A stretch of 64,000 nt of DNA from Oceanicola sp. D3 (GTDB lineage: Bacteria > Pseudomonadota > Alphaproteobacteria > Rhodobacterales > Rhodobacteraceae), in contig NZ_CP040932.1 of the NCBI RefSeq assembly GCF_006351965.1, positions 3,658,001 through 3,722,000 of the forward strand, written 5' to 3'. Positions 42,207 through 50,447 of this stretch are shown one piece after another (the first letter of the stretch is position 1; the number at the start of each line of letters is the position of its first letter). The translations under genes and the position numbers were made by a program. The notes under the pieces are model-generated. The model was not told the origin of the DNA and did no database searches. It was given only the letters and a program-made list of their open reading frames with translations.

Positions 42207-42237
42207 GGGCCGCTCCGGCATCCGGGGCGGCCCTTTT
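42207..42237 (+). terminator. Strong Rho-independent terminator before arfB
   Basis: Twelve-bp stem GGGCCGCTCCGG / CCGGGGCGGCCC (one T-G wobble) with a CAT loop, followed by TTTT. It ends the small transcript 33 bp before the arfB start codon, so it either isolates arfB or attenuates it. Confidence 0.9.
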
Positions 42238-42270
42238 GATTGAGAGCAATACGAGGCTAGGTGTGGGATC

Positions 42271-42696
42271 ATGCCAATACGGGTCAACGACCAGATCACC
42301 ATTGAAGACTGGGAAATCACCGAAGTCTTCACCACCTCGCAGGGGCCGGGCGGGCAGAACGTCAACAAGGTGGCCACTGCCGTCGAGCTGCGCTTTGCCG
42401 CCGCCGCCTCGCCCAACCTGCCCCCGCCGGTGAAAAACCGCCTGCGCAGGCTTGCGGGCCGCCGCTGGACCGAGGCCGGCGAGTTGCTTCTGCTGGTGCA
42501 GGACACCCGGTCACAGGCGCAAAACCGTGAGCTGGCCCGCGAACGCCTCGCCGAGCTGATCCGCAAGGCCACCGAAAAGCCCAAACGCCGCATCCCCACC
42601 CGCCCCACGCTCGGCTCAAAAAAGCGGAGGCTCAAGGCCAAGAAAGTGCGCGGCGAGGTGAAGGCCATGCGCGGCAAGGTCGACCCTGACACCTGA
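42271..42696 (+). CDS. arfB: Alternative ribosome-rescue factor ArfB (YaeJ), peptidyl-tRNA hydrolase
   Basis: A 141-residue stand-alone GGQ protein. The catalytic GGQ (27-29) lies in TTSQGPGGQNVNKVATAVEL, and the C-terminal third is a long basic tail (KATEKPKRRIPTRPTLGSKK, KRRLKAKKVRGEVKAM) that in ArfB inserts in the empty mRNA channel of stalled ribosomes. It releases the nascent chain from non-stop complexes. It has only a weak ribosome-binding site (AGGTGTGGG) and is preceded by a small-ORF/terminator element that may regulate it. Convergent with the TSUP gene. Confidence 0.95.
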   Translation: MPIRVNDQITIEDWEITEVFTTSQGPGGQNVNKVATAVELRFAAAASPNLPPPVKNRLRRLAGRRWTEAGELLLLVQDTRSQAQNRELARERLAELIRKATEKPKRRIPTRPTLGSKKRRLKAKKVRGEVKAMRGKVDPDT

Positions 42697-42703
42697 ACAA
42701 TCC

Positions 42704-42726
42704 GTAGGGTGGGCAATCTGCCCACC
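42704..42726 (+). repeat. Dispersed intergenic palindrome, family A, copy 2
   Basis: GTAGG then GGTGGGCA-ATC-TGCCCACC, identical to the copies at 54738 and 56064. It is followed within 30 bp by a second small hairpin, GGTGGGT-GAA-ACCCACC (42749-42765). Lies between the convergent arfB and TSUP genes, where it could serve as a two-way terminator. Confidence 0.8.
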
Positions 42727-42771
42727 ACCCATGCTGCCCCGGCTGATGGGTGGGTGAAACCCACCGCCCCG

Positions 42772-43602
42772 TTACATCAGCGCCGACCAGAGCATCTTTA
42801 GCGAAGACAGGAACAGAAACGCCGCAAAGGCCAGTTTCAGCCGTGCCGGATCGAGGCTGTGCGCAATCTTCGAGCCCACCGGCGCGGTGAAGACCGAGGC
42901 CGAAAAGATCAGCACAGCCGCCGGGATTGAGACATAGCCCAGCGAATAGGGCGGCCGCAGATCAACCCCGATCCCTGACCAGACGAACCCAATCACCGCA
43001 GGCACCGCGATCACCAGCCCAAAGGCCGCCGCCGTGCCCACCGCCCGGTGCACCGGGAAGGAAAACGCCGTCAACGTCGGCACCGAAAGCGTGCCCCCGC
43101 CAATCCCCATCAGCGCCGAAAAGACCCCGATGAAGCCGGGCACCACACCCCGCGCCACCGGCCCTTGCGGCAGGTCATCGGCCAGCACGATCTTCTTTGG
43201 CAGCGCCATGTTGATGGCCACCAGCAGCGCGATCACCCCAAAAATCAGCGTGAGGCCCGAGGATGCAATCACCTTGGAGAGCAGCCCTCCGATCAACGCG
43301 CCAACAAAGATCAACGGCGCCCAGCTCTTCAGCAGAGCTGCATCAATCGCGCCCTTCTTGTGGTGGGAGCGGGCCGAGCTGATGCTTGTGGGGATGATCG
43401 TCGCCAGCGAGGTGGCCACCGCCACATGCATCGCCACCGCATCAGGCACACCGAGCCAATCGAACAGCCAGAACAGCACCGGCACAATCACAATGCCGCC
43501 GCCCACGCCCAACAGCCCGGCCAGCACCCCGGCCACGGCCCCCGTCGCCACAAGCCCCACGGCCAGCGCGATCAGCAGGCCCAGCGAATAGGTGTCGCTC
43601 AA
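42772..43602 (-). CDS. TSUP (TauE/SafE) family sulfite/organosulfonate exporter-like permease
   Basis: A 276-residue protein with about eight TM segments in two halves, each starting with the glycine-rich family motif: [20 protein letters not shown] and [20 protein letters not shown]. The family exports sulfite, sulfoacetate or other sulfur-containing anions (known for TauE/SafE); the substrate here is not determined. The start overlaps the pncB stop (ATGA at 43599-43602), placing it at the end of the pncA-arsH-pncB operon. Confidence 0.9.
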   Translation of the reverse strand: MSDTYSLGLLIALAVGLVATGAVAGVLAGLLGVGGGIVIVPVLFWLFDWLGVPDAVAMHVAVATSLATIIPTSISSARSHHKKGAIDAALLKSWAPLIFVGALIGGLLSKVIASSGLTLIFGVIALLVAINMALPKKIVLADDLPQGPVARGVVPGFIGVFSALMGIGGGTLSVPTLTAFSFPVHRAVGTAAAFGLVIAVPAVIGFVWSGIGVDLRPPYSLGYVSIPAAVLIFSASVFTAPVGSKIAHSLDPARLKLAFAAFLFLSSLKMLWSALM

Positions 43603-44891
43603 ACCACAACCTCCATCGCCTCTTGGGCCCCCACATCGAAGACCCGCTTGTAGCGCGCAATCTCCTCCGCAGGCCCCATCGCCTTCTTCGGGTTGTCCGA
43701 GAGCTTCACCGTCGGCTGCCCATTGGCCTCCACCGCCTTGCAGACAAGGGAGAACGGCGCCAGCGCGTCGCCCGGCGTGAGCCCCCGGAAATCATTGGTC
43801 AGCAGCGTGCCCCAGCCAAACGAAACCCGCACCCGCCCGCGGAACTGCGCCGAAAGCTCCTCGATCTTTTCCACGTCGAGCCCGTCGGAAAAGATCACCA
43901 GCTTCTTCGTCGGATCTTCTCCGCGCGACTTCCACCAGTTGATCGCCACCTCGGCCCCCGTGGCCGGGTCGCCCGAGTCGATCCGGATGCCCGTCCAGCC
44001 CGCCAGCCAGTCCGGCGCATTGGCCAGAAAGCCTTCGGTGCCGTAGGTGTCGGGCAGGATGATCCGCAGGTTACCGTCATGCTCCTCATGCCAGTCGCTC
44101 AGCACGTCATAGGGCGCGCGGGCCAGCGCGGCATCATCCTTGGCCAGCGCGGCATAGACCATGGGCAGCTCATGGGCGTTGGTGCCGATGGCCTCAAGGT
44201 CGCGGTTCTTGGCGATCAGGCAGTTGGAGGTGCCGGTAAACTTGTCGCCCAGCCCTTCCACCATCGCCCGCACGCACCAGTCCTGCCAAAGAAAGCTATG
44301 CCGCCGCCGCGTGCCAAAATCGGCCAGCCGCAGCCCTTCAACCTGGCGCAGCCGCTCGACCTTCTCCCAGAGCTTGGTCATCGCCCGGGCATAGAGCACC
44401 TGAAGCTCAAACCGCGCCATCTCGTTCAGCACCGCCCGCCCGCGCAGCTCCATCAGCACCGCCAGCGCCGGAATTTCCCACAGCATCACCTCGGGCCAGG
44501 AGCCTTCGAAGGTCAGCTCATATTGGTCGCCCACCCGCTCAAGGTGATAGGCAGGCAGCCGCAGGTTCTCGAACCATTCCATGAAGTCCGGCCGGAACAT
44601 CTGCCGCTTGCCATAAAACGTGTTGCCCCGCAGCCAAGTGCTCTCGCCCCGCGTCAGCGAGAGCGAGCGGATATGGTCCAACTGCTCACGCAGCTCCCCC
44701 TCGTCGATCAGCTTGGCCAGCGGCACCGACTTGGTCCGGTTGATCAGCGAAAACGTCACCTGCGTGTCGGGCTTGTTGCGAAACACCGACTGGCACATCA
44801 GCAGCTTGTAGAAATCCGTGTCGATCAGCGACCGCACGATAGGGTCGATCTTCCACTTGTGGTTATAAACGCGGCTCGCGATGTCGACCAT
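43599..44891 (-). CDS. pncB: Nicotinate phosphoribosyltransferase
   Basis: A 430-residue enzyme converting nicotinate and PRPP to NaMN. It has the N-terminal [38 protein letters not shown], the [10 protein letters not shown] block, [13 protein letters not shown] (around the autophosphorylated His loop region), [20 protein letters not shown] and [13 protein letters not shown]. All are typical of the ATP-dependent PncB type. It sits with pncA and arsH on one strand: PncA makes nicotinate from nicotinamide and PncB uses it, so the operon is an NAD-salvage unit. Confidence 0.96.
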   Translation of the reverse strand: MVDIASRVYNHKWKIDPIVRSLIDTDFYKLLMCQSVFRNKPDTQVTFSLINRTKSVPLAKLIDEGELREQLDHIRSLSLTRGESTWLRGNTFYGKRQMFRPDFMEWFENLRLPAYHLERVGDQYELTFEGSWPEVMLWEIPALAVLMELRGRAVLNEMARFELQVLYARAMTKLWEKVERLRQVEGLRLADFGTRRRHSFLWQDWCVRAMVEGLGDKFTGTSNCLIAKNRDLEAIGTNAHELPMVYAALAKDDAALARAPYDVLSDWHEEHDGNLRIILPDTYGTEGFLANAPDWLAGWTGIRIDSGDPATGAEVAINWWKSRGEDPTKKLVIFSDGLDVEKIEELSAQFRGRVRVSFGWGTLLTNDFRGLTPGDALAPFSLVCKAVEANGQPTVKLSDNPKKAMGPAEEIARYKRVFDVGAQEAMEVVV

Positions 44892-44959
44892 CTGGTCCTC
44901 CGGGGTGGTGCCGGGTGGTTATTTCAAGCGGGGCCGGGGGAGTCCAGCGGGGGGGCGGG

Positions 44960-45673
44960 TCAGGTGGCGTCTTTCAGGTTCACCCGCTTCGATAGCTGCT
45001 CGCGGGTTTCCACCCGTTCCGAGTAGCGATCGACGAGGTGATCCTTGATGTCGCGGGTCAGCAGGGTGAAGCGCACCAGCTCCTCCATCACATCGACCAT
45101 ACGGTTGTAGAACGGCGAGGGCTTCATTCGCCCGTCTTCAAACTCGTTCCAGGCGCGGGCCACCGAGCTTTGGTTGGGGATAGTCAGCAGCCGCATCCAG
45201 CGGCCCAGAATGCGCATCTGGTTCACCGAGTTGAAGCTCTGCGAGCCGCCCGAGACCTGCATCAGCGCCAGCGTCTTGCCCTGCGTCGGGCGCACCCCGC
45301 CGATGGGCGAAAGCGGGATCCAATCCACCTGATTTTTCAGGATGCCGGTCATCGCGCCGTGCCGTTCGGGTGATGACCAGACCATGCCTTCGCACCACAT
45401 CACCATCTCGCGCAGTTCCGCCACCTTGGGGTGATCGGCGGGGGCGTCATCGGGCAGGGGCAGGCCGGAGGGGTTGTAGATGCGGGTCTCGCAGCCGAGC
45501 TTTTCCAGCACCCGCGCCGCCTCTTCCACCATCAGCCGCGAATAGGCCACCTCTCGCAGCGAGCCATAGAGCAGCAGGATCCGCGCCGGATGGGTGCTGT
45601 GCTGCTGCGGGAAGAGCTGCTCCGGGTCGGGCGCGCGAAAGCTCGCCTCGTCAAGCTGGGGGGTATCGGTCAT
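44960..45673 (-). CDS. arsH: ArsH-type NADPH:FMN oxidoreductase
   Basis: A 237-residue flavodoxin-fold enzyme. The FMN phosphate loop is [20 protein letters not shown], the second flavin contact is [19 protein letters not shown], and the C-terminal [20 protein letters not shown] is specific for ArsH. ArsH reduces oxygen, azo dyes or chromate and oxidises methyl-As(III) (established for homologues). No ars operon is present; it is flanked by pncA and pncB instead, so it may serve general redox or quinone reduction linked to nicotinamide metabolism. Start at MTDTPQLDE (45673), with GGAG 7 nt upstream. Confidence 0.9.
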   Translation of the reverse strand: MTDTPQLDEASFRAPDPEQLFPQQHSTHPARILLLYGSLREVAYSRLMVEEAARVLEKLGCETRIYNPSGLPLPDDAPADHPKVAELREMVMWCEGMVWSSPERHGAMTGILKNQVDWIPLSPIGGVRPTQGKTLALMQVSGGSQSFNSVNQMRILGRWMRLLTIPNQSSVARAWNEFEDGRMKPSPFYNRMVDVMEELVRFTLLTRDIKDHLVDRYSERVETREQLSKRVNLKDAT

Positions 45674-45722
45674 TTGTTCTCCGTTCCGGGGCTTCGCATG
45701 GCGGGACAAGTCCCCTTGAGGG

Positions 45723-46322
45723 TCAATCCACCACCACGCCGGCGCCGCGCATCCCGTCCATCGCTGCCTTCAGTGAGCCGTCGAGATCAATCGCGCGGCA
45801 AAGGTCGGTGCGCACGGTCACGGTGAAGCCGAGCTTGGCAGCGTCGACGGCGGAGAAGTTCACGCAGTAATCGGTTGCCAGCCCCACCATGGTGAGCTTC
45901 TCGATCCCCCGCGTGCGCAGGTAGCCCTCCAGCCCGGTCGGCGTTTCGTGGTCGTTCTCGAAGAAGGCCGAATAGCTGTCGATCCGCGGGTTGTAGCCCT
46001 TGCGCACGATCAGATCGGCCCGGGTGGTATCAAGATCGGCATGAAACTCGGCCCCCGCGCTGCCCTGAATGCAGTGATCCGGCCAAAGCACCTGTGGGCC
46101 ATACGGCATGTCGATCATCGAGAACGGCTCGGCCTCGGGGTGCCCCGACGCGAAAGACGAATGCCCCTCCGGGTGCCAATCCTGCGTCAGCACAACGGCG
46201 GGAAAATCATTCATCAGGTCGTTGATCCCCTGCACAATCGTGTCGCCCCCCTCCACGGCCAGCGCCCCGCCGGGGCAAAAGTCGTTTTGCACGTCAATGA
46301 CGATAAGGGCGCTGTCGGGCAT
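45723..46322 (-). CDS. pncA: Nicotinamidase
   Basis: A 199-residue isochorismatase-fold hydrolase converting nicotinamide to nicotinate. Asp10 in [18 protein letters not shown], Lys in [20 protein letters not shown] and the nucleophile Cys in [13 protein letters not shown] form the triad; metal ligands are in [14 protein letters not shown]. The start is MPDSALIV at 46322. It heads the pncA-arsH-pncB-TSUP run (gaps of 49, 68 and -4 bp) and is divergent from a second FMN reductase gene. Confidence 0.95.
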   Translation of the reverse strand: MPDSALIVIDVQNDFCPGGALAVEGGDTIVQGINDLMNDFPAVVLTQDWHPEGHSSFASGHPEAEPFSMIDMPYGPQVLWPDHCIQGSAGAEFHADLDTTRADLIVRKGYNPRIDSYSAFFENDHETPTGLEGYLRTRGIEKLTMVGLATDYCVNFSAVDAAKLGFTVTVRTDLCRAIDLDGSLKAAMDGMRGAGVVVD

Positions 46323-46449
46323 GGGCTGTTGTCTCCTTTGGTTGGCGCGAAAGGTAGCAGTGAGGATCAAAGCGTCAATCTCCGGGTTGATCTTGCCGCC
46401 TGCCGGGCCAGTTGGAGCCAGCGGGAGGACAGGACAGAAGGAAAGACAC

Positions 46450-46992
46450 ATGAAGAAAATCGGCGTGATCGTCGGCAGCCTGCGTGAAGGCTCGCTCAAC
46501 CGCAAACTGGCCGAGGCCGTCGCCGGAATTGGCACAGACCTGATGGCCTTCTCCCCCATCGAAATCGGCGCATTGCCCCATTACAACGATGATCTCTGGT
46601 CCGACCCGCCCGCTGACGTCACCGCCTTCAAGGCCGAGATTGATGCGGTTGACGGCTTTCTCTTCGTGGTGCCCGAATACAACCGCAACATCCCCGGATT
46701 CGTCGCCAATGCACTGGATTGGGGCTCGCGGCCTTGGGGCAAAAGCACATGGGTCGGCAAGCCCGCCGCCGTGATGAGCGCTTCGCCCGGCGCAATCAGC
46801 GGCGCCGTTGCGGCACAGCACATGCGCATGCGCGGCGTGGCGCTGGGGATGCACGTGATGGGCTACCCCGAAGTGTACATGCGCACCGATGGCGAATTTT
46901 TCTCGGAGACTGGCGAGATTGCCAAGGAAGACACCCAGAAGTTCCTGCGTGACTGGGCCGAGAGCTTCGCCGCCTTCGCAGAGAAGTTCTAA
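46450..46992 (+). CDS. NADPH-dependent FMN reductase (chromate/quinone reductase type)
   Basis: A 180-residue flavodoxin-like protein: FMN loop [40 protein letters not shown] (flavin isoalloxazine contact) and [20 protein letters not shown]. It belongs to the ChrR/YieF-like group of two-electron quinone, chromate or flavin reductases. It is divergent from pncA with 127 bp between starts and shares its fold class with ArsH across the gap, so the region holds two NAD(P)H flavin reductases beside NAD salvage genes. AAGGA lies 8-10 nt before the ATG. Confidence 0.9.
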   Translation: MKKIGVIVGSLREGSLNRKLAEAVAGIGTDLMAFSPIEIGALPHYNDDLWSDPPADVTAFKAEIDAVDGFLFVVPEYNRNIPGFVANALDWGSRPWGKSTWVGKPAAVMSASPGAISGAVAAQHMRMRGVALGMHVMGYPEVYMRTDGEFFSETGEIAKEDTQKFLRDWAESFAAFAEKF

Positions 46993-47029
46993 GCCGCTCT
47001 TGGCATTGCCTGAGGGCGCGGCGAGCGCT

Positions 47030-47938
47030 ATGCCGCGCCCCATGTTCACCGTCGCCGCGCTCTACAAGTTTGCCTCCTTCCCCGACTCTGCCGCGCTGCA
47101 GGGGCCGCTCAAGGCCCTCTGCGAGGCCGAAGGGCTCTGCGGATCGCTCCTGCTGGCGCCCGAGGGGATCAACGGCACCGTGGCCGGGCCTCGCGCCGGG
47201 ATTGACGCGCTGATCGCGCATATCAAAGCCCTGCCGGGCTGCGCCGATCTGGAGTGGAAAGAAAGCAAGGCCGCCGAGCGCCCCTTCCGCCGGATGAAAG
47301 TGCGCCTCAAGCGCGAGATCGTCACGCTTGGCGTGGAGGGCGTGGACCCGACGGCCTCGGTCGGCACCTATGTTGCCCCCGCCGAATGGAACGCGCTGAT
47401 CGAGGCGCCAGATGTGGCGGTGATCGACACGCGGAATGATTACGAGGTTGCCATCGGCACCTTCGAGGGCGCGGTAAACCCCGAAACCGCCAGCTTTGGC
47501 GAATTCCCGGCTTGGTGGGAGGCCAACAAGGATCGGTTTCACAACAAGCGGGTGGCGATGTTCTGCACTGGGGGCATCCGCTGCGAAAAATCGACCAACT
47601 ACCTGAAATCACAGGGCGTTGACGAGGTTTATCACCTGCAGGGCGGCATCCTGAAGTATCTCGAAGAGGTGCCGGAGGAAGAAAGCCGCTGGGACGGCGA
47701 GTGCTACGTGTTCGACCAGCGCGTCTCTGTGGGCCATGGGTTAAAGCCGGGCGACTACCAGCTATGCCACGCCTGCGGACGGCCCGTTTCGCCCGAGGGG
47801 CGCGCCGCGCCGGACTATGAGGAAGGCGTGCAATGCCCGGCCTGCGTGGGCGAATATACCGAAGAGGACCGCGCCCGCTTTCGCGAACGGCAGCGCCAGC
47901 TTGCACTGGCCCGCACCCGCGCTAGCTCCGCCGAATGA
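47030..47938 (+). CDS. trhO: tRNA uridine-5-oxyacetic acid-type hydroxylase TrhO (rhodanese-like, YceA)
   Basis: A 302-residue protein. It has an N-terminal acylphosphatase-like domain ([20 protein letters not shown]), a rhodanese domain with [18 protein letters not shown] and the catalytic Cys in [16 protein letters not shown], then a C-terminal domain with CHACGRPV and [12 protein letters not shown], a four-Cys zinc-type site. TrhO hydroxylates U34 of certain tRNAs to ho5U (known in E. coli). The start may be ATG 47030 or ATG 47042; neither has a strong ribosome-binding site. The stop overlaps the hemerythrin-like start. Confidence 0.93.
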   Translation: MPRPMFTVAALYKFASFPDSAALQGPLKALCEAEGLCGSLLLAPEGINGTVAGPRAGIDALIAHIKALPGCADLEWKESKAAERPFRRMKVRLKREIVTLGVEGVDPTASVGTYVAPAEWNALIEAPDVAVIDTRNDYEVAIGTFEGAVNPETASFGEFPAWWEANKDRFHNKRVAMFCTGGIRCEKSTNYLKSQGVDEVYHLQGGILKYLEEVPEEESRWDGECYVFDQRVSVGHGLKPGDYQLCHACGRPVSPEGRAAPDYEEGVQCPACVGEYTEEDRARFRERQRQLALARTRASSAE

Positions 47939-48501
47939 ACGAGTTGGATCTTCACACCCGCGCCGCGCTGCCCGACGCCCTCCGCGTCCTGCTGGCAGAC
48001 TACCCGCGCGAAACCTGGGAGGCGCACCCGCATTTTGCCGGGCTGGTGGAGTTCTGGCTCGACCGGCACCTGATGTTCCGCCGCCTGCTGGACCTGCTGA
48101 ATCAAGAAACCGAGAGCCTGCTCGATGGTGGCGACCCAGCCCGCTTCGGCTCGACCTTGCCACGCTACGGCGGGATGCTGCTGCAACAGCTCCACGGCCA
48201 TCACCAGATCGAGGATGCGCATTACTTCCCAATCCTTGAGGCCAAGGCCCCCGAGATCGCCCGCGGTTTTCAGCTCATGGAGGCAGACCACCAGTTGCTC
48301 GATCCGGCACTGGCGGGCTTTGCCGATGCCGCCAACCTCACGCTCGGCAAACTGGCGGAGGGCGGGAATGCCAAGGATGCAGCCGCCCCCTTCGCCGCGT
48401 CGCTCGAAAGCCTGGGAGGCCTGCTCGACCGGCACCTGACCGACGAGGAAGAGCTGGTGGTGCCGGTGGTGCTCAAGCTCGGCCCCCAGACCATCGGCTA
48501 G
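47935..48501 (+). CDS. Hemerythrin HHE-domain protein
   Basis: A 188-residue all-helical protein with histidine/acid ligands of a di-iron hemerythrin-like domain: [52 protein letters not shown] and [20 protein letters not shown]. It may sense or store O2, NO or iron. Coupled to trhO by a 4-bp overlap; TrhO needs O2 or prephenate-derived chemistry, so a functional link is possible but speculative. Followed by the family B repeat. Confidence 0.87.
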   Translation: MNELDLHTRAALPDALRVLLADYPRETWEAHPHFAGLVEFWLDRHLMFRRLLDLLNQETESLLDGGDPARFGSTLPRYGGMLLQQLHGHHQIEDAHYFPILEAKAPEIARGFQLMEADHQLLDPALAGFADAANLTLGKLAEGGNAKDAAAPFAASLESLGGLLDRHLTDEEELVVPVVLKLGPQTIG

Positions 48502-48540
48502 GGGCCGCTCTTCGGGGGCTTCGCCCGCTCATCGCAGCCG

Positions 48541-48566
48541 CGAAGACGCCTCGAAGGGCGGATGAG
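48541..48566 (+). repeat. Dispersed intergenic repeat, family B, copy 3
   Basis: ACGCCTCGAAGGGCGGATGA between the convergent hemerythrin-like and aldolase genes. GCTCATC at 48527-48533 pairs with GATGAGC at the end of the element, making a longer imperfect hairpin. Confidence 0.65.
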
Positions 48567-48575
48567 CTCCCCGGC

Positions 48576-49340
48576 CTATCCGGCAAAGCGCTCCCGCGCC
48601 GCAATCGCACCCGCGCGCAGGATCGAGGCATCCAGCGTCACCGCGACAAACACAGCGCCGGCCTCCTCGGCTTCCTTCTGGAAGGTCGGGTCCAGCGTCA
48701 GGATGCCCGGCGCCTTGCCCGCCGCCTTGATCCGGCGGATGCCATCGAGGATGGCCGCCTTCACCTCCGGATGGGTCGGCTGGCCCGGGTAGCCCATCGA
48801 CGCGGCAAAATCCGCCGGTCCGATGAAGATGCCGTCCACGCCATCCACCGCCGCAATCTCCTCGGCCTGCGCCATCGCCTCCACGGTCTCGATCTGCACC
48901 AGCAGGCAAATCTCCTGCTCGGCAGTCTGGATGTAATCCTTCACCGCGCCATAGCGGCTGGCTCGGGTTGTGCCGCCGACACCGCGCACGCCGCGTGGCG
49001 GGTAGCGCACATGGCGCACCGCCAGCTCGGCCTCCTCCACGCTCTGCACATAGGGAATGAGCAGGGTCTGCGCGCCTTGATCCAGCAAGCGCTTGATTTC
49101 GATCATGTCGTTCCAGCCGGGCCGCGCGATCGTGGTCACCGGGTAGCCCCCGGCGGCCTGCATCAGCGGCATCAGCCCCGGAATGGTCACGGGGGTGTGC
49201 TCGCTGTCGAGCAGGATCCAGTCATATCCCGTGCCCGCCAGCAGCTCCACCACGCCCGGATCGGGGATCGTGTTCCAGATCCCCACCTGCAACCGCCCCT
49301 CGGCGATCGCGGCCTTGAAGGCATTCTTCGGCATGTCCAT
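48576..49340 (-). CDS. HpcH/HpaI-type class II aldolase (4-hydroxy-2-oxo-acid aldolase)
   Basis: A 254-residue metal-dependent aldolase. The family run is clear: QVGIWNTIPDPGVVELLAG, DWILLDSEHTPVTIPGLMPL (Glu and His of the active site), TLLIPYVQSVEEAELAVRH, RYPPRGVRGVGGTTRASRYG, LLVQIETVEAMAQAEEIAAV (metal Glu) and GIFIGPADFAASMGYPGQP (metal Asp). It cleaves 4-hydroxy-2-oxo acids to pyruvate plus an aldehyde. The start is ATG 49340 with GGGAG 6 nt upstream. Single gene, divergent from the membrane-SRPBCC gene; substrate pathway not indicated by neighbours. Confidence 0.92.
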   Translation of the reverse strand: MDMPKNAFKAAIAEGRLQVGIWNTIPDPGVVELLAGTGYDWILLDSEHTPVTIPGLMPLMQAAGGYPVTTIARPGWNDMIEIKRLLDQGAQTLLIPYVQSVEEAELAVRHVRYPPRGVRGVGGTTRASRYGAVKDYIQTAEQEICLLVQIETVEAMAQAEEIAAVDGVDGIFIGPADFAASMGYPGQPTHPEVKAAILDGIRRIKAAGKAPGILTLDPTFQKEAEEAGAVFVAVTLDASILRAGAIAARERFAG

Positions 49341-49490
49341 GGCGCTCTCCCTCTCTCGCTCGGGCGCGACTATCTGCCATAAGCCGGAAGAAGCCAAGAC
49401 GATGGACTTGCGAGACAAAATTGCCGACCCGGCGCCACATTCCCGCCCGGTCCGGCTGCTAAGCCGGTGGCCTGTTGATGAGGTCCCCCG

Positions 49491-50447
49491 ATGCCTGACG
49501 AAAGCTTCTGGTCCTACCACGTGCCCTACCGCCTGTCGCGCCTGCGCCGTCGTGTCGTGGCGTTTTCGGCCCTGCCGCTGCTTGGGGCTGCGCTCTCCAT
49601 CGCGCTCCACCCGGGCGATGGGCCGCTCGCCGACCCGGCCACGCTGATCGTCGTCATGGCACTCTGGACGGGCTTCATGGTCTGGCACCACGCGACCTTT
49701 CCTGGCGGATGGACCGAGGCACTGCCGATGGCGCTCATGTTCACCGGCCTGCTTGCCACCACCGGCGAAATGACACTTCACACCACTGGCCCGGCTTTGG
49801 CCAACCAGCAGGTGCAATGGCAGATCATCCGCCTGTTCCTTACCTTCGTCATGGGCACCTTCCTGCTCGTCTGGCTTCTGCCCACCGCACTCATGTCCTT
49901 GCCCACGCGCACCTACCGCACGCGCGGAAGCACCTGGGTTCCCGTCGCGCCCGAGGTGCTGGAGGAGGCGATGATCATGCGGCCCGGCGAAACCAAGGGC
50001 CACCACCGCTGTGGCCAGCCCGACGATGAGGGCTTCTTTCCGGTCTGGTTCACCGCCAACATCCCAGATTCAGAAACCTTCGAGCCCTGCGAGCGCGAGA
50101 TGGGCTACAAGATGCGGGTGGTGGAGGCCGAAGATGGCGAGATTACCTGCCATGCTATTGTGCCCGAAAGCGGCGCCAGCTCGATGGCGCGGCAGCGCTT
50201 CATCCCTGAAGCGGGCGGCACCCGCTGCGAGATTGATGAGGTGCATGACAACTTCAACCCTTTCACCCGGCTGATGTTCTGGCTCGATGACGCCCACACC
50301 GATTATGTCACCTCCTTCGTCGACGAGATCGAAGGCCGCGAACCCCGCGCCATCAAGCAGCAGGTGCAGGACATCATGCTGTCGCGCCTCGCAGGCTGGA
50401 TGGTGAAGAACGATCTGGCCGGGCCCAACGCGGGCGGAAAGCCCTAG
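49491..50447 (+). CDS. Membrane protein with C-terminal SRPBCC-like domain (unknown function)
   Basis: A 318-residue protein in two parts. Residues to about 150 hold four hydrophobic segments (VVAFSALPLLGAALSIAL, TLIVVMALWTGFMVWHH, ALPMALMFTGLLATTGEM, LFLTFVMGTFLLVWLLPTAL). The rest reads as a START/SRPBCC-type beta-alpha domain: MRPGETKGHHRCGQPDDEGF, EREMGYKMRVVEAEDGEITC and GGTRCEIDEVHDNFNPFTRL. Such domains bind hydrophobic ligands. I do not know a named family with this fusion. It overlaps the ada stop (convergent). Confidence 0.7.
   Translation: MPDESFWSYHVPYRLSRLRRRVVAFSALPLLGAALSIALHPGDGPLADPATLIVVMALWTGFMVWHHATFPGGWTEALPMALMFTGLLATTGEMTLHTTGPALANQQVQWQIIRLFLTFVMGTFLLVWLLPTALMSLPTRTYRTRGSTWVPVAPEVLEEAMIMRPGETKGHHRCGQPDDEGFFPVWFTANIPDSETFEPCEREMGYKMRVVEAEDGEITCHAIVPESGASSMARQRFIPEAGGTRCEIDEVHDNFNPFTRLMFWLDDAHTDYVTSFVDEIEGREPRAIKQQVQDIMLSRLAGWMVKNDLAGPNAGGKP

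Larger units (their letters stand above)
42009..42237 (+). ncRNA. Candidate small transcript: 16S-tail complement, tiny ORF, hairpins and terminator
   Basis: The region between the transporter stop and arfB holds a set of RNA-like signals. CACCTCCT (42021-42028), identical to the core of the 16S 3' tail, can pair with AGGAGGTG (42065-42072). AAAGGAGGTGATCCAG (42063-42078) is a 16-nt perfect complement of the 16S tail. A 7-bp hairpin CGTAGGG-CAAA-CCCTGCG follows (42130-42147), then a 12-bp terminator. A -35-like TTGACA lies at 42009-42014 but without a convincing -10. It may be a small RNA or mRNA of its own, or the attenuated leader of arfB. I do not recognise a named RNA family. Confidence 0.45.

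Noticed and set aside
42749-42765. GGTGGGT-GAA-ACCCACC hairpin as a terminator of the TSUP gene
   Set aside because: It is a plausible stem, but no T-run follows on either strand; noted only as part of the neighbouring repeat.
49341-49490. Small ORF or regulator between the HpaI-type aldolase and the membrane-SRPBCC gene
   Set aside because: No start codon with a ribosome-binding site and no conserved-looking reading frame; treated as the divergent promoter region.
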